Shown: in pieces, positions 55,365 to 64,000 of the stretch
Layout of the letters: every line of letters starts with the position of its first letter
How positions within the stretch are numbered: position 1 is the stretch's first letter
Assembly (NCBI RefSeq): GCF_021228125.1
Contig: NZ_JAJQQS010000009.1
Span: forward strand, 157,812 to 221,811
DNA from: Streptomyces albireticuli
Lineage (GTDB): Bacteria; Actinomycetota; Actinomycetes; Streptomycetales; Streptomycetaceae
Direction: 5' to 3'
DNA length: 64,000 bases
Position numbers and translations under genes: made by a program
The notes under the pieces: generated by a model
What the model saw: the letters and a program-made list of their open reading frames with translations, nothing else
Told to the model about the DNA's origin: nothing
Database searches by the model: none

Positions 55365-56750
55365 ATGAGCACCACGGAGCGTCCACGGATCCTCGTAGTA
55401 GGCGGCGGGTACGTCGGCCTGTACGCGGCGCGCCGCATCCTGAAGAAGATGCGGTACGCGGAGGCGACCGTCACAGTCGTCGACCCGCGCTCGTACATGA
55501 CCTACCAGCCCTTCCTGCCCGAAGCAGCTGCCGGCAGCATCTCCCCCCGCCACGTCGTGGTGCCGCTGCGACGCGTGCTCCCCAAGGCGGAGGTCCTCAC
55601 CGGCCGCGTCACCACCATCGATCAGGACCGCAAGGTCGCCACGGTCGCGCCGCTCGTCGGCGAGGCCTATGAGCTGCCCTTCGACTACCTGGTCATCGCG
55701 CTCGGCGCGGTCTCCCGTACCTTCCCGATCCCCGGCCTGGCCGAGAACGGCATCGGCATGAAGGGCATCGAGGAGGCCATCGGCCTGCGCAACCACGTCC
55801 TCGAGCAGCTCGACAAGGCCGACTCCACGACCGACGAGGAGATCCGCCGCAAGGCGCTCACCTTCGTCTTCATCGGTGGCGGCTTCGCCGGCGCCGAGAC
55901 GGTCGGCGAGGTCGAGGACATGGCCCGCGACGCCGCGAAGTACTACCCGAACGTCAAGCGCGAGGACATGCGCTTCGTCCTGGTCGACGCCGCGGACAAG
56001 ATCCTTCCCGAGGTCGGGCCGAAGCTCGGCGCGTACGGCAAGGAGCACCTGGAGAGCCGTGGGGTCGAGATCCACCTCTCCACCTCGATGGACTCCTGCA
56101 TCGACGGCCACGTCGTGCTGAAGAACGGCCTCGAGGTCGACTCCAACACGATCGTGTGGACCGCGGGCGTCAAGCCCAACCCGGCGCTGGCCCGCTTCGG
56201 CCTGCCGCTGGGCCCGCGCGGCCACGTCGACACCTCCGAGACCCTCCAGGTCCAGGGCACCGACTACATCTGGGCCGCCGGCGACAACGCCCAGGTCCCG
56301 GACATGATCGGCCGCAAGGCCGGCAACCCCAACGCCTGGTGCCCGCCGAACGCCCAGCACGCGCTGCGGCAGGCCAAGGTCCTCGGTGACAACGTCATCT
56401 CGGGCATGCGCGGCTTCCCGCAGAAGACGTACGAGCACGCCAACAAGGGTGCGGTGGCGGGCCTCGGCCTCCACAAGGGCGTCGCGATGATCGTCATGGG
56501 CAAGATGAAGATCAAGCTCAAGGGCCGTCTCGCCTGGTACATGCACCGTGGCTACCACGGTCTGGCCATGCCGACCTGGAACCGCAAGATCCGCGTCTTC
56601 GCGGACTGGACCCTCGGCATGTTCCTCAAGCGCGAGGTCGTCTCGCTCGGCGCCATGGAGAACCCCCGCGAGGAGTTCTACGAGGCGGCCAAGCCGGCCC
56701 CCAAGCCGCAGGACGCCTCGGCGCCCTCGCAGAAGGCCAAGGCTTCCTGA
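55365..56750 (+). CDS. ndh: Type II NADH dehydrogenase
   Basis: NDH-2 passes electrons from NADH to menaquinone without pumping protons. The 461-residue flavoprotein has the FAD motif VVGGGYVGLYAARRI, the NADH motif FIGGGFAGAETVGE, the quinone-region MTYQPFLPEAA and GDNAQVPD. The C-terminal part, with KRLAWYMHRGYH-like basic and aromatic residues, probably docks on the membrane. The ATG at 55365 gives the usual N terminus and lies 6 bases after GATACT, so the transcript may be leaderless. Rex-like operators lie upstream. Confidence 0.95.
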   Translation: MSTTERPRILVVGGGYVGLYAARRILKKMRYAEATVTVVDPRSYMTYQPFLPEAAAGSISPRHVVVPLRRVLPKAEVLTGRVTTIDQDRKVATVAPLVGEAYELPFDYLVIALGAVSRTFPIPGLAENGIGMKGIEEAIGLRNHVLEQLDKADSTTDEEIRRKALTFVFIGGGFAGAETVGEVEDMARDAAKYYPNVKREDMRFVLVDAADKILPEVGPKLGAYGKEHLESRGVEIHLSTSMDSCIDGHVVLKNGLEVDSNTIVWTAGVKPNPALARFGLPLGPRGHVDTSETLQVQGTDYIWAAGDNAQVPDMIGRKAGNPNAWCPPNAQHALRQAKVLGDNVISGMRGFPQKTYEHANKGAVAGLGLHKGVAMIVMGKMKIKLKGRLAWYMHRGYHGLAMPTWNRKIRVFADWTLGMFLKREVVSLGAMENPREEFYEAAKPAPKPQDASAPSQKAKAS

Positions 56751-56800
56751 AGTCCGCTGGTCCGATCCGCGGAGCTCGCGCTACCGCGGTCGTCGTAGCC

Positions 56801-56837
56801 GGAAGGCGTCCACCAATCCGTGGGGTGGGCGCCTTTC
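56801..56837 (+). terminator. Terminator after ndh
   Basis: Fourteen-base arms (56801-56814, 56824-56837) pair with one mismatch and one G-T pair around a 9-base loop, 50 bases after the ndh stop. Confidence 0.7.
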
Positions 56838-56956
56838 GGCGTGTTCGGAAGCGCAGAGTCGATCTAGTCTGACGGAACGGGACTACCGGACCCACTCCGG
56901 GTGTTTAGGTGTCAGTTGAACGTTTCTCCTGACCTTGCATCATGGAGGTGTGCGAC

Positions 56957-58267
56957 ATGGCCGACGCCGCTCGACGGCTCACCGCGCTCGCGGAACAGGT
57001 GCTGGGGGCTCCGCTCCCGATCCGGCTCCGCGCCTGGGACCGCAGCGAGTACGGCCCCCCGGGCACACCCGTCCTGGTCGTCCGCCGCCGTCGTGCCCTG
57101 CGCCGGTTGCTGTGGAAGCCCGGCGAACTCGGCCTGGCCCGCGCCTGGGTGGCGGGTGACCTCGACGTCGAGGGCGATCTCTACGAGGCGCTCGAACTGC
57201 TCGCCGGCTCCCTCTGGGAGCGCGACGAGGACACCGCGGGCCCCAAGGGCCTCGCGGCCCTGCTGGCCGCCGTGCGCGACCCGCGGATGCGCGGCGCGGC
57301 CCGCGAGCTGGTCAGGCTCTCCGGCCCCGGACTCCGCCCCCGGCCCCCGCGCGAAGAGGTCCGCAGGACCGGCGGACGGCTGCACACCCCGCGCCGCGAC
57401 AAGGCGTCCATCAGCCACCACTACGACGTCGGCAACCCCTTCTACGAGCGCGTCCTCGGCCCCTCGATGGTCTACTCCTGCGCCTACTGGGAGAGTCCGC
57501 AGAGCACCTTGGAGGACGCCCAGCGGGCCAAGCTCGACCTCGTCTGCCGCAAGCTGGCCCTGGAGCCGGGTCAGCGGCTGCTCGACGTGGGCTGCGGCTG
57601 GGGCTCGATGGTGCTCCACGCGGCCCGCGAGTACGGCGTCAGCGCCGTCGGCATCACCCTCTCCGAGGAACAGGCCGCCTACGCCCGTAAGCGCGTCGCC
57701 GAAGCCGGTCTGACGGACCGTGTGGAGATCCGGGTCCAGGACTACCGCGAGATCGCCGACGGGCCCTTCGACGCCATCTCCTCGATCGGGATGGCCGAGC
57801 ACGTGGGCTCCGCCCTCTACGCCGAGTACGCCGCCGACCTGTACGCCCTCCTGGAGCCCGGCGGCCGGCTGCTCAACCACCAGATCGCCCGCCGCCCGCT
57901 GCGGGACGAGGAGGCCTACGAGGTCGACGAGTTCATCGACCGCTACGTCTTCCCCGACGGCGAGCTGGCCCCGGTCGGCCGGACCACCGCCCAGCTGGAG
58001 GAGGCCGGCTTCGAGGTCCGGGACGTGGAGGCGCTGCGCGAGCACTACGCGCTGACCCTGCGCCGCTGGGTGGCCAACCTGGAGGCCCACTGGGACGAGG
58101 CCGTCGAGCTCACCTCGCCCGGCCGGGCCAGGGTCTGGCGGCTCTACATGGCGGCGTCCGCGCTGTCCTTCGAGCGCAACCGGATCGGCGTCAACCAGGT
58201 CCTCGCGGTCCGTACCCCGGTGTCGGGGGAGTCCGGGGTGCCGCTGCGCCCGCGCGACTGGCGCTGA
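56957..58267 (+). CDS. Cyclopropane-fatty-acyl-phospholipid synthase family methyltransferase
   Basis: The 436-residue enzyme has the CFA/mycolic-acid methyltransferase layout. The N-terminal lipid-binding part is LARAWVAGDLDVEGDLYEALEL. The catalytic domain has ISHHYDVGNPFYERVLG, the AdoMet motif LLDVGCGWGSM and SSIGMAEHVG. By family it methylates double bonds of membrane acyl chains. The ATG at 56957 was chosen because GGAGG lies 8 bases before it; that site sits inside the alternative start at 56942. It may act on the products of desaturases such as the one at 9810-10790. Confidence 0.93.
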   Translation: MADAARRLTALAEQVLGAPLPIRLRAWDRSEYGPPGTPVLVVRRRRALRRLLWKPGELGLARAWVAGDLDVEGDLYEALELLAGSLWERDEDTAGPKGLAALLAAVRDPRMRGAARELVRLSGPGLRPRPPREEVRRTGGRLHTPRRDKASISHHYDVGNPFYERVLGPSMVYSCAYWESPQSTLEDAQRAKLDLVCRKLALEPGQRLLDVGCGWGSMVLHAAREYGVSAVGITLSEEQAAYARKRVAEAGLTDRVEIRVQDYREIADGPFDAISSIGMAEHVGSALYAEYAADLYALLEPGGRLLNHQIARRPLRDEEAYEVDEFIDRYVFPDGELAPVGRTTAQLEEAGFEVRDVEALREHYALTLRRWVANLEAHWDEAVELTSPGRARVWRLYMAASALSFERNRIGVNQVLAVRTPVSGESGVPLRPRDWR

Positions 58268-58292
58268 GGCCCGCGCCCCTTCCGGTACGGAA

Positions 58293-58334
58293 ACGGGTCC
58301 GGCCCCGCAGCACGCGCTGCGGGGCCGGACCCGT
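58293..58334. terminator. Bidirectional terminator between cfa-type gene and ABC permease
   Basis: Eighteen-base perfect arms (58293-58310, 58317-58334) with a 6-base loop lie between two convergent stops and serve both genes. Confidence 0.88.
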
Positions 58335-58350
58335 ATCGGAGGGGGTGAGG

Positions 58351-60870
58351 CTACTCGGCCTTGATCGCGGCGAGCATGTTGAGCTTCGCCGCCCGGCGGG
58401 CCGGCCACAGCGCGGCCAGCACGCCGACCAGGGCGGCCAGCAGCAGGAAGACGCCCATCCGGCCCCAGGGGAGCACCAGCTCGTAGGTGCTGAGGCCCTT
58501 CTTGATGAGGTCACCGGCGGCCCAGCCGAAGAACACGCCCAGGCCCACGCCCAGCACACCGCCGAAGAGCGAGATGATCAGCGACTCCAGGCGCACCATC
58601 CGCTTGATGCCCTTGCGGTCCAGGCCGATGGCGCGCAGCATGCCGATCTCCTGCTGGCGCTCGAAGACCGACATGGCCAGGGTGTTGACGACACCGAGGA
58701 CGGCGACGACCACGGCCATGGCCAGCAGGCCGTAGAGCATGTTCAGGAGCAGTCCGATCATCTTGGAGATGCCGTCGGAGATGTCCTGCTTGGTCTGGAT
58801 CTGGATGGCGGGGTTGTCGCCGAGGGCCTTGCGCAGGGAGTCCTCGGTGGTCTCCTTCACGCCGCCCTTGGTCTTGACCATGACCTGCCGGTCGTCGACC
58901 TGGCTCTGATGCGGGGTCAGGGTCCTGGTGTCGACCATGATGCCGTCCATCAGGGCGTTGCCCTTGTAGACGCCGGAGACCGTGAGCCTGCCCTGCTCGC
59001 CGTCCTCGAAGGTGACGGGGAAGGACGTGCCGAGCTTCCAGTGCTTCGCCCGGGCGGTGGCGTCGTCGACGACGACCTTGTCGCCGGTGAGGCCGCCGAA
59101 GGAGCCCGCGGTGAACTCGAGGTTCGTCAGCTTGCCGATGTTCCGGCCGTCGACGCCCTTGAGCTGCTGGTGGTCGCCGTCGATACGGGACGGGGAGTCG
59201 CGCAGCGGGCTGGTGGCGGTGACGTCCGGGTGGGCGGAGAGCTTCTTCTCCACATCGGTGGACAGCGGGGTCATGCCGGCCATGGAGACGACGTAGTCGG
59301 CCTTGAGGGAGCCCGTGGCCATCTTGTCGAGGGCCTGCTGCACGCTGCCGGCGATCACGGTCAGGCCGGTGATCAGGGTGAGGCCGATCATCAGCGCGGA
59401 GGCGGTGGCGGCGGTGCGGCGCGGGTTGCGGACCGCGTTCTGCCGGGCCAGCTTGCCGGGCATGCCGAACGGGCGCAGGAGCGGCGCCGCGGCGGCGATC
59501 ACCGGGCGGGACAGCAGCGGCGTCAGCACGAACACGCCGATGAGGACGAGGCCCGCGCCGAGGCCCATCATGGTCGAGCTGGAGGCGGTCAGGACGACCG
59601 CGGCGCCGAGGGCGGTGAGGACGCCGCCGATGGAGTTGCGGACCACCAGGGACTTGGTGGTGGCCACGGCGTGGACGCTGTTCATCGCGGCGACCGGCGG
59701 GATCTTCGCGGCGCGGCGGCCGGGCAGCCAGGCGGCGAGCATGGTCACGACGATGCCGACGACCAGCGAGGTGACGACCGTGCCGGGGGAGACGACGAGC
59801 GGGCCGTCGGGGACGGTGGCCCCGGTGCCGCCGATGAGGGCGCGCAGACCGGCGCCGATGCCGATGCCCGCGAGCAGGCCCGCGACGCCGGCGACGGCAC
59901 CCACGACGAACGCCTCGATGAGCACCGAGCGGGTGACCTGGCGGCGGCTGGCGCCGACCGCGCGCATCAGCGCCAGCTCCTTGGTGCGCTGGGCCACCAG
60001 CATGGTGAAGGTGTTGGCGATGATGAAGACGCCGACGAACAGCGAGATGCCGGCGAAGACCAGCAGGCTGGTCCGCATGCCGTCCATGCCCTGCGCGATG
60101 ATCCTGGCCTCGTCGTCGGCGAGCTGCTTGCCGGTGGTGGCCTCGGTGTCCTTGGGCAGGACCTTCTCGACGGCGGACTTCAGGGCGGCCTGCGAGGTGC
60201 CGGCCGCGGCCTTGACGTCGATCTCGTCGAATCCGCCCGGCATGCCGTAGAGCTTCTGGGCGGTGGCGGTGTCGAAGAGGGCGAGGCTGCCGCCGGCGGC
60301 GACGTTGCCGTCCTCGGTGGTGAAGACGCCGGTGACCTTGTGCGGGAGGACGGGGCCGTCGACGGAGATCCGGACGGTGTCGCCGACCTTGTACCCGGCG
60401 CGCTCGGCGGTCTTCTCGTCCAGCGCGACCTCGCCGGCGCCGTGGGGCGCGCGGCCGCTCTTGAGCGGGTAGCGGGGGTCCTTGCCGCCGGTGCCGGGGT
60501 AGTAGTTGGCGCCGGAGGAGTTGAAGCCCTCGCCGGCGAGCTTGCCCTTCTTGTCGGCGACGGCGGCGAAGCCGTGCACCGAGCCGGTGACGGACGCGGC
60601 GCCGGGAACCTGGCCGATCTTGTCGAGCAGGCCCTGGGAGAGCCGGGGGGCCGCGCCGGGGTCGCTCTTGCCGCTGTCCCGCTTGTGCGGCTGGACGGCG
60701 ACGTCGACGCCGGTGAAGCCCTTCTGGGAGCTCTTCTGGTAGGCGTCCGAGATGGTGTTGGTGAAGACCAGGGTGCCGGAGACGAAGGCCACGCCGAGCA
60801 TGACGGCGAGGACGGTCATCAGCAGCCGGGCCTTGTGCGCGAGCACATTGCGCAAGGCGGTACGGAACAT
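58351..60870 (-). CDS. ABC transporter permease with two FtsX domains (paralogue of 29920-32493)
   Basis: The 839-residue protein begins MFRTALRNVLAHKARLLMTV, close to the start of the permease at 29920. It has the same order: N-terminal span, extracytoplasmic domain, FtsX block with RTKELALMRAVGASRRQVTRS, second extracytoplasmic domain, and a second FtsX block with RQQEIGMLRAIGLDRKG. It probably works with the ATPase encoded just upstream. The substrate is unknown. It is the second gene of a minus-strand operon. Confidence 0.94.
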   Translation of the reverse strand: MFRTALRNVLAHKARLLMTVLAVMLGVAFVSGTLVFTNTISDAYQKSSQKGFTGVDVAVQPHKRDSGKSDPGAAPRLSQGLLDKIGQVPGAASVTGSVHGFAAVADKKGKLAGEGFNSSGANYYPGTGGKDPRYPLKSGRAPHGAGEVALDEKTAERAGYKVGDTVRISVDGPVLPHKVTGVFTTEDGNVAAGGSLALFDTATAQKLYGMPGGFDEIDVKAAAGTSQAALKSAVEKVLPKDTEATTGKQLADDEARIIAQGMDGMRTSLLVFAGISLFVGVFIIANTFTMLVAQRTKELALMRAVGASRRQVTRSVLIEAFVVGAVAGVAGLLAGIGIGAGLRALIGGTGATVPDGPLVVSPGTVVTSLVVGIVVTMLAAWLPGRRAAKIPPVAAMNSVHAVATTKSLVVRNSIGGVLTALGAAVVLTASSSTMMGLGAGLVLIGVFVLTPLLSRPVIAAAAPLLRPFGMPGKLARQNAVRNPRRTAATASALMIGLTLITGLTVIAGSVQQALDKMATGSLKADYVVSMAGMTPLSTDVEKKLSAHPDVTATSPLRDSPSRIDGDHQQLKGVDGRNIGKLTNLEFTAGSFGGLTGDKVVVDDATARAKHWKLGTSFPVTFEDGEQGRLTVSGVYKGNALMDGIMVDTRTLTPHQSQVDDRQVMVKTKGGVKETTEDSLRKALGDNPAIQIQTKQDISDGISKMIGLLLNMLYGLLAMAVVVAVLGVVNTLAMSVFERQQEIGMLRAIGLDRKGIKRMVRLESLIISLFGGVLGVGLGVFFGWAAGDLIKKGLSTYELVLPWGRMGVFLLLAALVGVLAALWPARRAAKLNMLAAIKAE

Positions 60871-60963
60871 GTCAGTCCTGGGTGGGGTTCCCGCGCCGCC
60901 GAGCGCGGGGCGAGGGGAGGAGTCCGGGGGATGCGGTACGGGCCCGGGGCGGGGCCGCGCGGG

Positions 60964-61749
60964 TCAGCTCGTACGGCCCTTGGCGTCGAAGCGCTTCATA
61001 CGGTCGAGGACGGCGTCGGCGGTGGGCCGGCGGAGCTCGTCGACGATGCGGCCGTCGGCGAGGAAGACGACGCGGTCGGCGTAGGAGGCGGCGACGGGGT
61101 CGTGGGTGACCATGACGACGGTCTGGCCGAGCTCGCGGACGGAGTTGCGCAGGAAGCCGAGGACCTCGGCGCCGGAGCGGGAGTCGAGGTTTCCGGTGGG
61201 CTCGTCGGCGAACATGATCTCGGGCTTGCCGGCCAGGGCGCGGGCGACGGCGACGCGCTGCTGCTGGCCGCCGGAGAGCTGGTTGGGGCGGTGCTTGAGG
61301 CGCCCGGAGAGGCCGACGGTGTCGACGACCATGTCGAGCCACTGCTTGTCGGGCTTCCGGCCGGCGATGTCCATCGGCAGGGTGATGTTCTCCAGGGCGG
61401 TCAGGGTCGGCAGCAGGTTGAACGCCTGGAAGATGAAGCCGATCTTGTCGCGGCGGAGCCGGGTGAGCTTCTTGTCGGTGAGGCCGGTGAGCTCGGTGTC
61501 GCCGATGGTGGCGGAGCCGCCGGAGACGCTGTCGAGGCCGGCCATGCAGTGCGTGAGGGTCGACTTGCCGGAGCCGGAGGGGCCCATGATCGCGGTGAAC
61601 TCGGCCTGGCGGAACTCCACGGAGACGGCGTCCAGGGCGACCACCCGGGTCTCGCCCTGCCCGTAGACCTTGGAGAGCTCCGTGGCGCGGGCGGCCACCG
61701 CGGTGGTGCGGGGGGCGGCGGTCTGCACGCCGAAGGGGGTGGTGGTCAC
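60964..61749 (-). CDS. ABC transporter ATP-binding protein (paralogue of 29135-29923)
   Basis: The 261-residue ATPase has GPSGSGKST, LSGGQQQRVAVARAL, IMFADEPTGNLDS and VTHDP, and is almost alignable without gaps with the ATPase at 29135. The GTG at 61747-61749 follows AGGAGC; a longer upstream reading of the frame extends across bldA and is not real. A 93-base gap separates it from its permease gene. Confidence 0.95.
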   Translation of the reverse strand: MTTTPFGVQTAAPRTTAVAARATELSKVYGQGETRVVALDAVSVEFRQAEFTAIMGPSGSGKSTLTHCMAGLDSVSGGSATIGDTELTGLTDKKLTRLRRDKIGFIFQAFNLLPTLTALENITLPMDIAGRKPDKQWLDMVVDTVGLSGRLKHRPNQLSGGQQQRVAVARALAGKPEIMFADEPTGNLDSRSGAEVLGFLRNSVRELGQTVVMVTHDPVAASYADRVVFLADGRIVDELRRPTADAVLDRMKRFDAKGRTS

Positions 61750-62166
61750 GGGAGAGCGCTCCTGTCGGGACGGGGGTCGAGGGGGACTTCCTCCATCGTC
61801 GCTGGCCCGGAGCGCGGGGGTGTCAGACCTGGTGCTCGTTCCCGGGGGAGACCCGGGAGGTATCCGCCCGGCCCCGTCTCCTCCTCTGGTATGAGGGGAG
61901 CCCCCAGGCGCCCCGGCCGTCCCGAAGGCGCGAGATTGCGACAATTCCACAGTCGTGAGCGGGTGGGGCCATGAGCGGGGGGTATCGGCCCGTGGCATGT
62001 GCCTTTGGCGCCGAACCTGTACTGATGTTCCCTCAGCTGCCCATAAAATAAGACAACCTCGGGTCCTCGTTCCGCTGTTTGGGGGGCGTTCCCGGGCTAG
62101 GCTCGTCCTGCTCTCCTTACAAGGGAGGCTCGCGCGCCTCTCTCCGACTGTGCGCTTGAGAGCCCT
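61750..62166. other. Intergenic region between ABC operon and bldA
   Basis: No gene is seen. The part near 62030-62070 is unusually A/T-rich (CCATAAAATAAGACAACC). TAGGCT at 62098-62103 is a likely -10 for bldA, giving a 5' precursor of roughly 60 bases; its -35 is not clear. The other end should hold the promoter of the minus-strand ABC operon. Confidence 0.5.
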
Positions 62167-62249
62167 GCCCGGATGGTGGAATGCAGACACGGCGAGCTTA
62201 AACCTCGCTGGCCCTTCGGGCCGTGCCGGTTCAAGTCCGGCTCCGGGCA
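62167..62249 (+). tRNA. bldA: tRNA-Leu (anticodon UAA), bldA
   Basis: The sequence folds as an 83-base class II tRNA. The acceptor stem is GCCCGGA/TCCGGGC with discriminator A, and the anticodon stem is GCGAG/CTCGC with loop CTTAAAC (anticodon at 62199-62201). The long variable arm is GGCCC-TTC-GGGCC and the T arm GCCGG-TTCAAGT-CCGGC. CCA is not encoded. In Streptomyces this is the only tRNA reading UUA; its mutants are bald and defective in antibiotic production. galT in this window has a TTA codon. Confidence 0.96.
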
Positions 62250-62340
62250 CTCCTCAAAAATTCAACCTCGTCCGCGGGGCGGTTCACGCAAGGGCTTCGG
62301 CCGGTCTCCGGTCCGGATCCCGGAACGCGTGGCCCACCGA

Positions 62341-62370
62341 ACAAAAAACCGGTCCGCCGGTGTGTTTTTC
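62341..62370 (+). terminator. Intrinsic terminator downstream of bldA
   Basis: A short ACCGG/CCGGT stem with loop TCCG is flanked by an A6 run and a T5 run (62343-62369), a classical intrinsic terminator rare in this genome. Confidence 0.7.
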
Positions 62371-62474
62371 TGACTGACGTTCGATCGGTCACGAACCGTC
62401 GGATCCCATGGCGGGCCCGCGCACCGGCCGCCCGCGCCGCCGCCCGGGGGGTATTGCGGTGTCCCAAAGGACAA

Positions 62475-62503
62475 TTGACGCTCCTGGCCGCTCTGGCTAA
62501 GTT
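62475..62503 (+). promoter_or_regulatory. Consensus-like promoter of the acyltransferase gene
   Basis: TTGACG (62475-62480), a 17-base spacer and TAAGTT (62498-62503) form the best HrdB-type promoter seen in the window. It implies a leader of about 200 bases, which contains a CGGAGT/ACTCCG inverted repeat at 62579-62596, before the ATG at 62708. Confidence 0.7.
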
Positions 62504-62707
62504 TTTCGATGCTGCGGGATGGAACGTTCGTATTCCGTCCCGGGCGAGCTGATTGTGTGAGGGGGCGTTGGCGGGGCGCGGAGTTTCATTACTCCGGCAA
62601 TTCGTCATCGGCAAGATATCGGCCAGTGGGATACGTATGCCGCCCTCCGGAAACCTGGAACTCAGTTCCGCCACACACCATGGTAGCCAAGAGGGAGCGA
62701 CGGTACG

Positions 62708-64000
62708 ATGGTTGAGCGCGCCAAGGTTATTGCCCTTTTTCCGGGCCAGGGTGCATTTGACGGCGCGGCACTCGCCGCGGCCTATCGTGAGTACCCGCAG
62801 ATAAAGCGGGTTTTCGATGAGATCGACACGGTCAGCCGGGAATTCTTCTCCCGTGACCTCAGCAAGGTGCTTTTCGGTGATGTGACGCCGGAGATGGAGA
62901 AGCTGCTCGCGGACGACGCCTGGGTGTCGCAGCTGGCCATCTACGGCAGCAGTCTCGCGGCCTGGCAGATCCTGGCCGACGGCGGCGCGGAGGCCGACGT
63001 CCTGGTCGGCCACAGCCTGGGCGAGATCGCCGCCCTGGTCGCCGCGCAGGCCTTCTCCGTGGCGGACGGCGCCCGCATCGTCGCCCACCGTGTGCAGGTC
63101 ATCGAGCGGCAAGGCCTGGCACCGGGCCGGATGGCCGCGCTGAGCGCCGACGGCGACCGGGTGCGCGCCCTGATCGACCTCATCGGTGACGAGCTGCTGA
63201 GCGTCGCCACCGAGAACCACGACACCCAGACCGTGGTGAGCGGCCCGCGGGACGCCATGGAGAAGGCCCTGGCCGTGTCCAGGCAGCTGGGGATCTCGAC
63301 GGCGGACATCAGCTCGCCGTTCCCGTTCCACACCCCGATCCTCGCGCCGGCCGTGCCGGTCTTCGCCGGTCTGGTCGGCAAGCTGGACCAGCGCCCGCTG
63401 CGGACGCCGGTCTACTCCCCGGTCCTCGGCCGCTACTACGAGCCCGACGACGCCCTCGGCGAGCTGCTGGCCGAGCACTTCGTCAAGCCGGTGCGGTTCA
63501 GCGCCGCCGTGCGCCATCTGCACGGCGAGGGCCGCGCCGAGCGGTTCGTCGAGGTCGGCGGCAAGGCCGTGCTGACCAAGCTGGTCGGCAAGGTCCTCGG
63601 CTCCGGCGCCCGGCCGGCCACCTGGTCCACGCTGAGCCTGGGCGGCGACGGGAAGCTGGGCCTCACCGCCGCGCTCGCGGACCTCGGCACCCCCGCGGAG
63701 CTCGACGAGGGCAAGGCCCGGACCCTCGCCGCCGTCTTCGCCCCGGACGCCGGTGCGGCGGAGTTCGCCGAGTTCTGGGCCGCTTTCGGCGGCCAGCTCG
63801 TCGGGCTCGGCAAGGAGCGGCTGGCGGAGTTCCGCGCGGGGCGCGCCCAGGGCGCCGGCCAGGCCGCTCCCCGGGCCGCGGCGACCGGCCCGAAGCCCGG
63901 TGCCGGCGTCGAGCGCGGTGCCGTGGCCGATGCGATTCGTTCCATTTACGCGGCCGCGTTGGAGTACCCGGAAGAGGTCTTCACGGAGGACGTGTTGTTG
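62708..64000 (+). CDS. PKS-type acyltransferase followed by a carrier-protein domain (3' end outside window)
   Basis: The frame runs 431 codons to the window edge. Residues 1-310 are a malonyl-type acyltransferase: LFPGQGAF, nucleophile Ser103 in VGHSLGE, AHRVQV with the likely carboxylate-binding Arg, and PFPFHTPIL with the catalytic His. The usual specificity tetrapeptide reads FPFH instead of HAFH or YASH. After an Ala/Pro linker, the last 35 residues (VADAIRSIYAAALEYPEEVF) look like the first helix of an acyl carrier protein. No ketosynthase precedes it, so it is an AT-first protein. ATG 62708 follows GAGGGAG. It probably begins a biosynthetic gene set beyond the window. Confidence 0.85.
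   Translation, partial: MVERAKVIALFPGQGAFDGAALAAAYREYPQIKRVFDEIDTVSREFFSRDLSKVLFGDVTPEMEKLLADDAWVSQLAIYGSSLAAWQILADGGAEADVLVGHSLGEIAALVAAQAFSVADGARIVAHRVQVIERQGLAPGRMAALSADGDRVRALIDLIGDELLSVATENHDTQTVVSGPRDAMEKALAVSRQLGISTADISSPFPFHTPILAPAVPVFAGLVGKLDQRPLRTPVYSPVLGRYYEPDDALGELLAEHFVKPVRFSAAVRHLHGEGRAERFVEVGGKAVLTKLVGKVLGSGARPATWSTLSLGGDGKLGLTAALADLGTPAELDEGKARTLAAVFAPDAGAAEFAEFWAAFGGQLVGLGKERLAEFRAGRAQGAGQAAPRAAATGPKPGAGVERGAVADAIRSIYAAALEYPEEVFTEDVLL

Overview
This window is chromosomal DNA from a Streptomyces or very close relative. G+C is very high, third codon positions are almost all G or C, GTG starts are common, and several genes appear to lack leaders. Gene content and order match, as I recall it, the conserved core around galTEK, ppc, glmU, mfd, rpfA, eno, ndh and bldA in S. 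coelicolor. No transposase, integrase, CRISPR array or rRNA was seen.

Layout. 1-1839: C-terminal part of a membrane-anchored beta-propeller protein. 2127-2843: atypical response regulator. 3160-6355: galTEK with 4-base overlaps and a TTA codon in galT. 6790-8993: LuxR-type regulator and the tamR/tam trans-aconitate pair around a perfect 18-bp operator. 9121-10790: desaturase and its TetR partner. 10986-13757: ppc. 13824-17802 (minus): pth, rplY, prs, glmU. 17918-17989: tRNA-Gln, followed by a LAGLIDADG-like DNA-binding gene and an orphan sensor kinase. 20423-25561: a dense cluster of polymorphic-toxin-type domains (two deaminases, one WHH nuclease) with SUKH and YrhB immunity-type domains, some fused in one chain and none with a visible export signal. 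25759-26664: coiled-coil protein. 26793-28661: secreted lytic transglycosylase.

29135-32493: MacB/FtsX-type ABC system. 32731-36264: mfd. 36429-38815: two membrane proteins. 39012-41120: orphan N6-methylase-like protein. 41209-43706: membrane protein plus Ser/Thr kinase. 43911-47044: SurA-like lipoprotein, mazG, another lipoprotein and a small membrane protein. 47590-48852: cytochrome P450. 48977-51288: two Rpf/LysM wall hydrolases, the second behind a c-di-AMP (ydaO) riboswitch. 51627-55009: eno, divIC/ftsB-like gene, DUF501, ppx/gppA. 55365-56750: ndh with Rex-like operators. 56957-58267: cfa-type methyltransferase. 58351-61749 (minus): second ABC system, paralogous to the first.

62167-62249 is tRNA-Leu(UAA), the bldA developmental tRNA. 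About 460 bases downstream, behind a consensus promoter, starts an acyltransferase that runs into a carrier domain and is cut by the window edge. It probably opens a polyketide-type biosynthetic locus.

Themes are galactose and C4/TCA metabolism, cell-wall remodelling tied to development (Rpf proteins, c-di-AMP, bldA), and redox control (Rex/ndh). The least explained segment is the intracellular toxin/immunity-domain cluster at 20.4-25.6 kb. All family assignments come from reading motifs; no database search was run.
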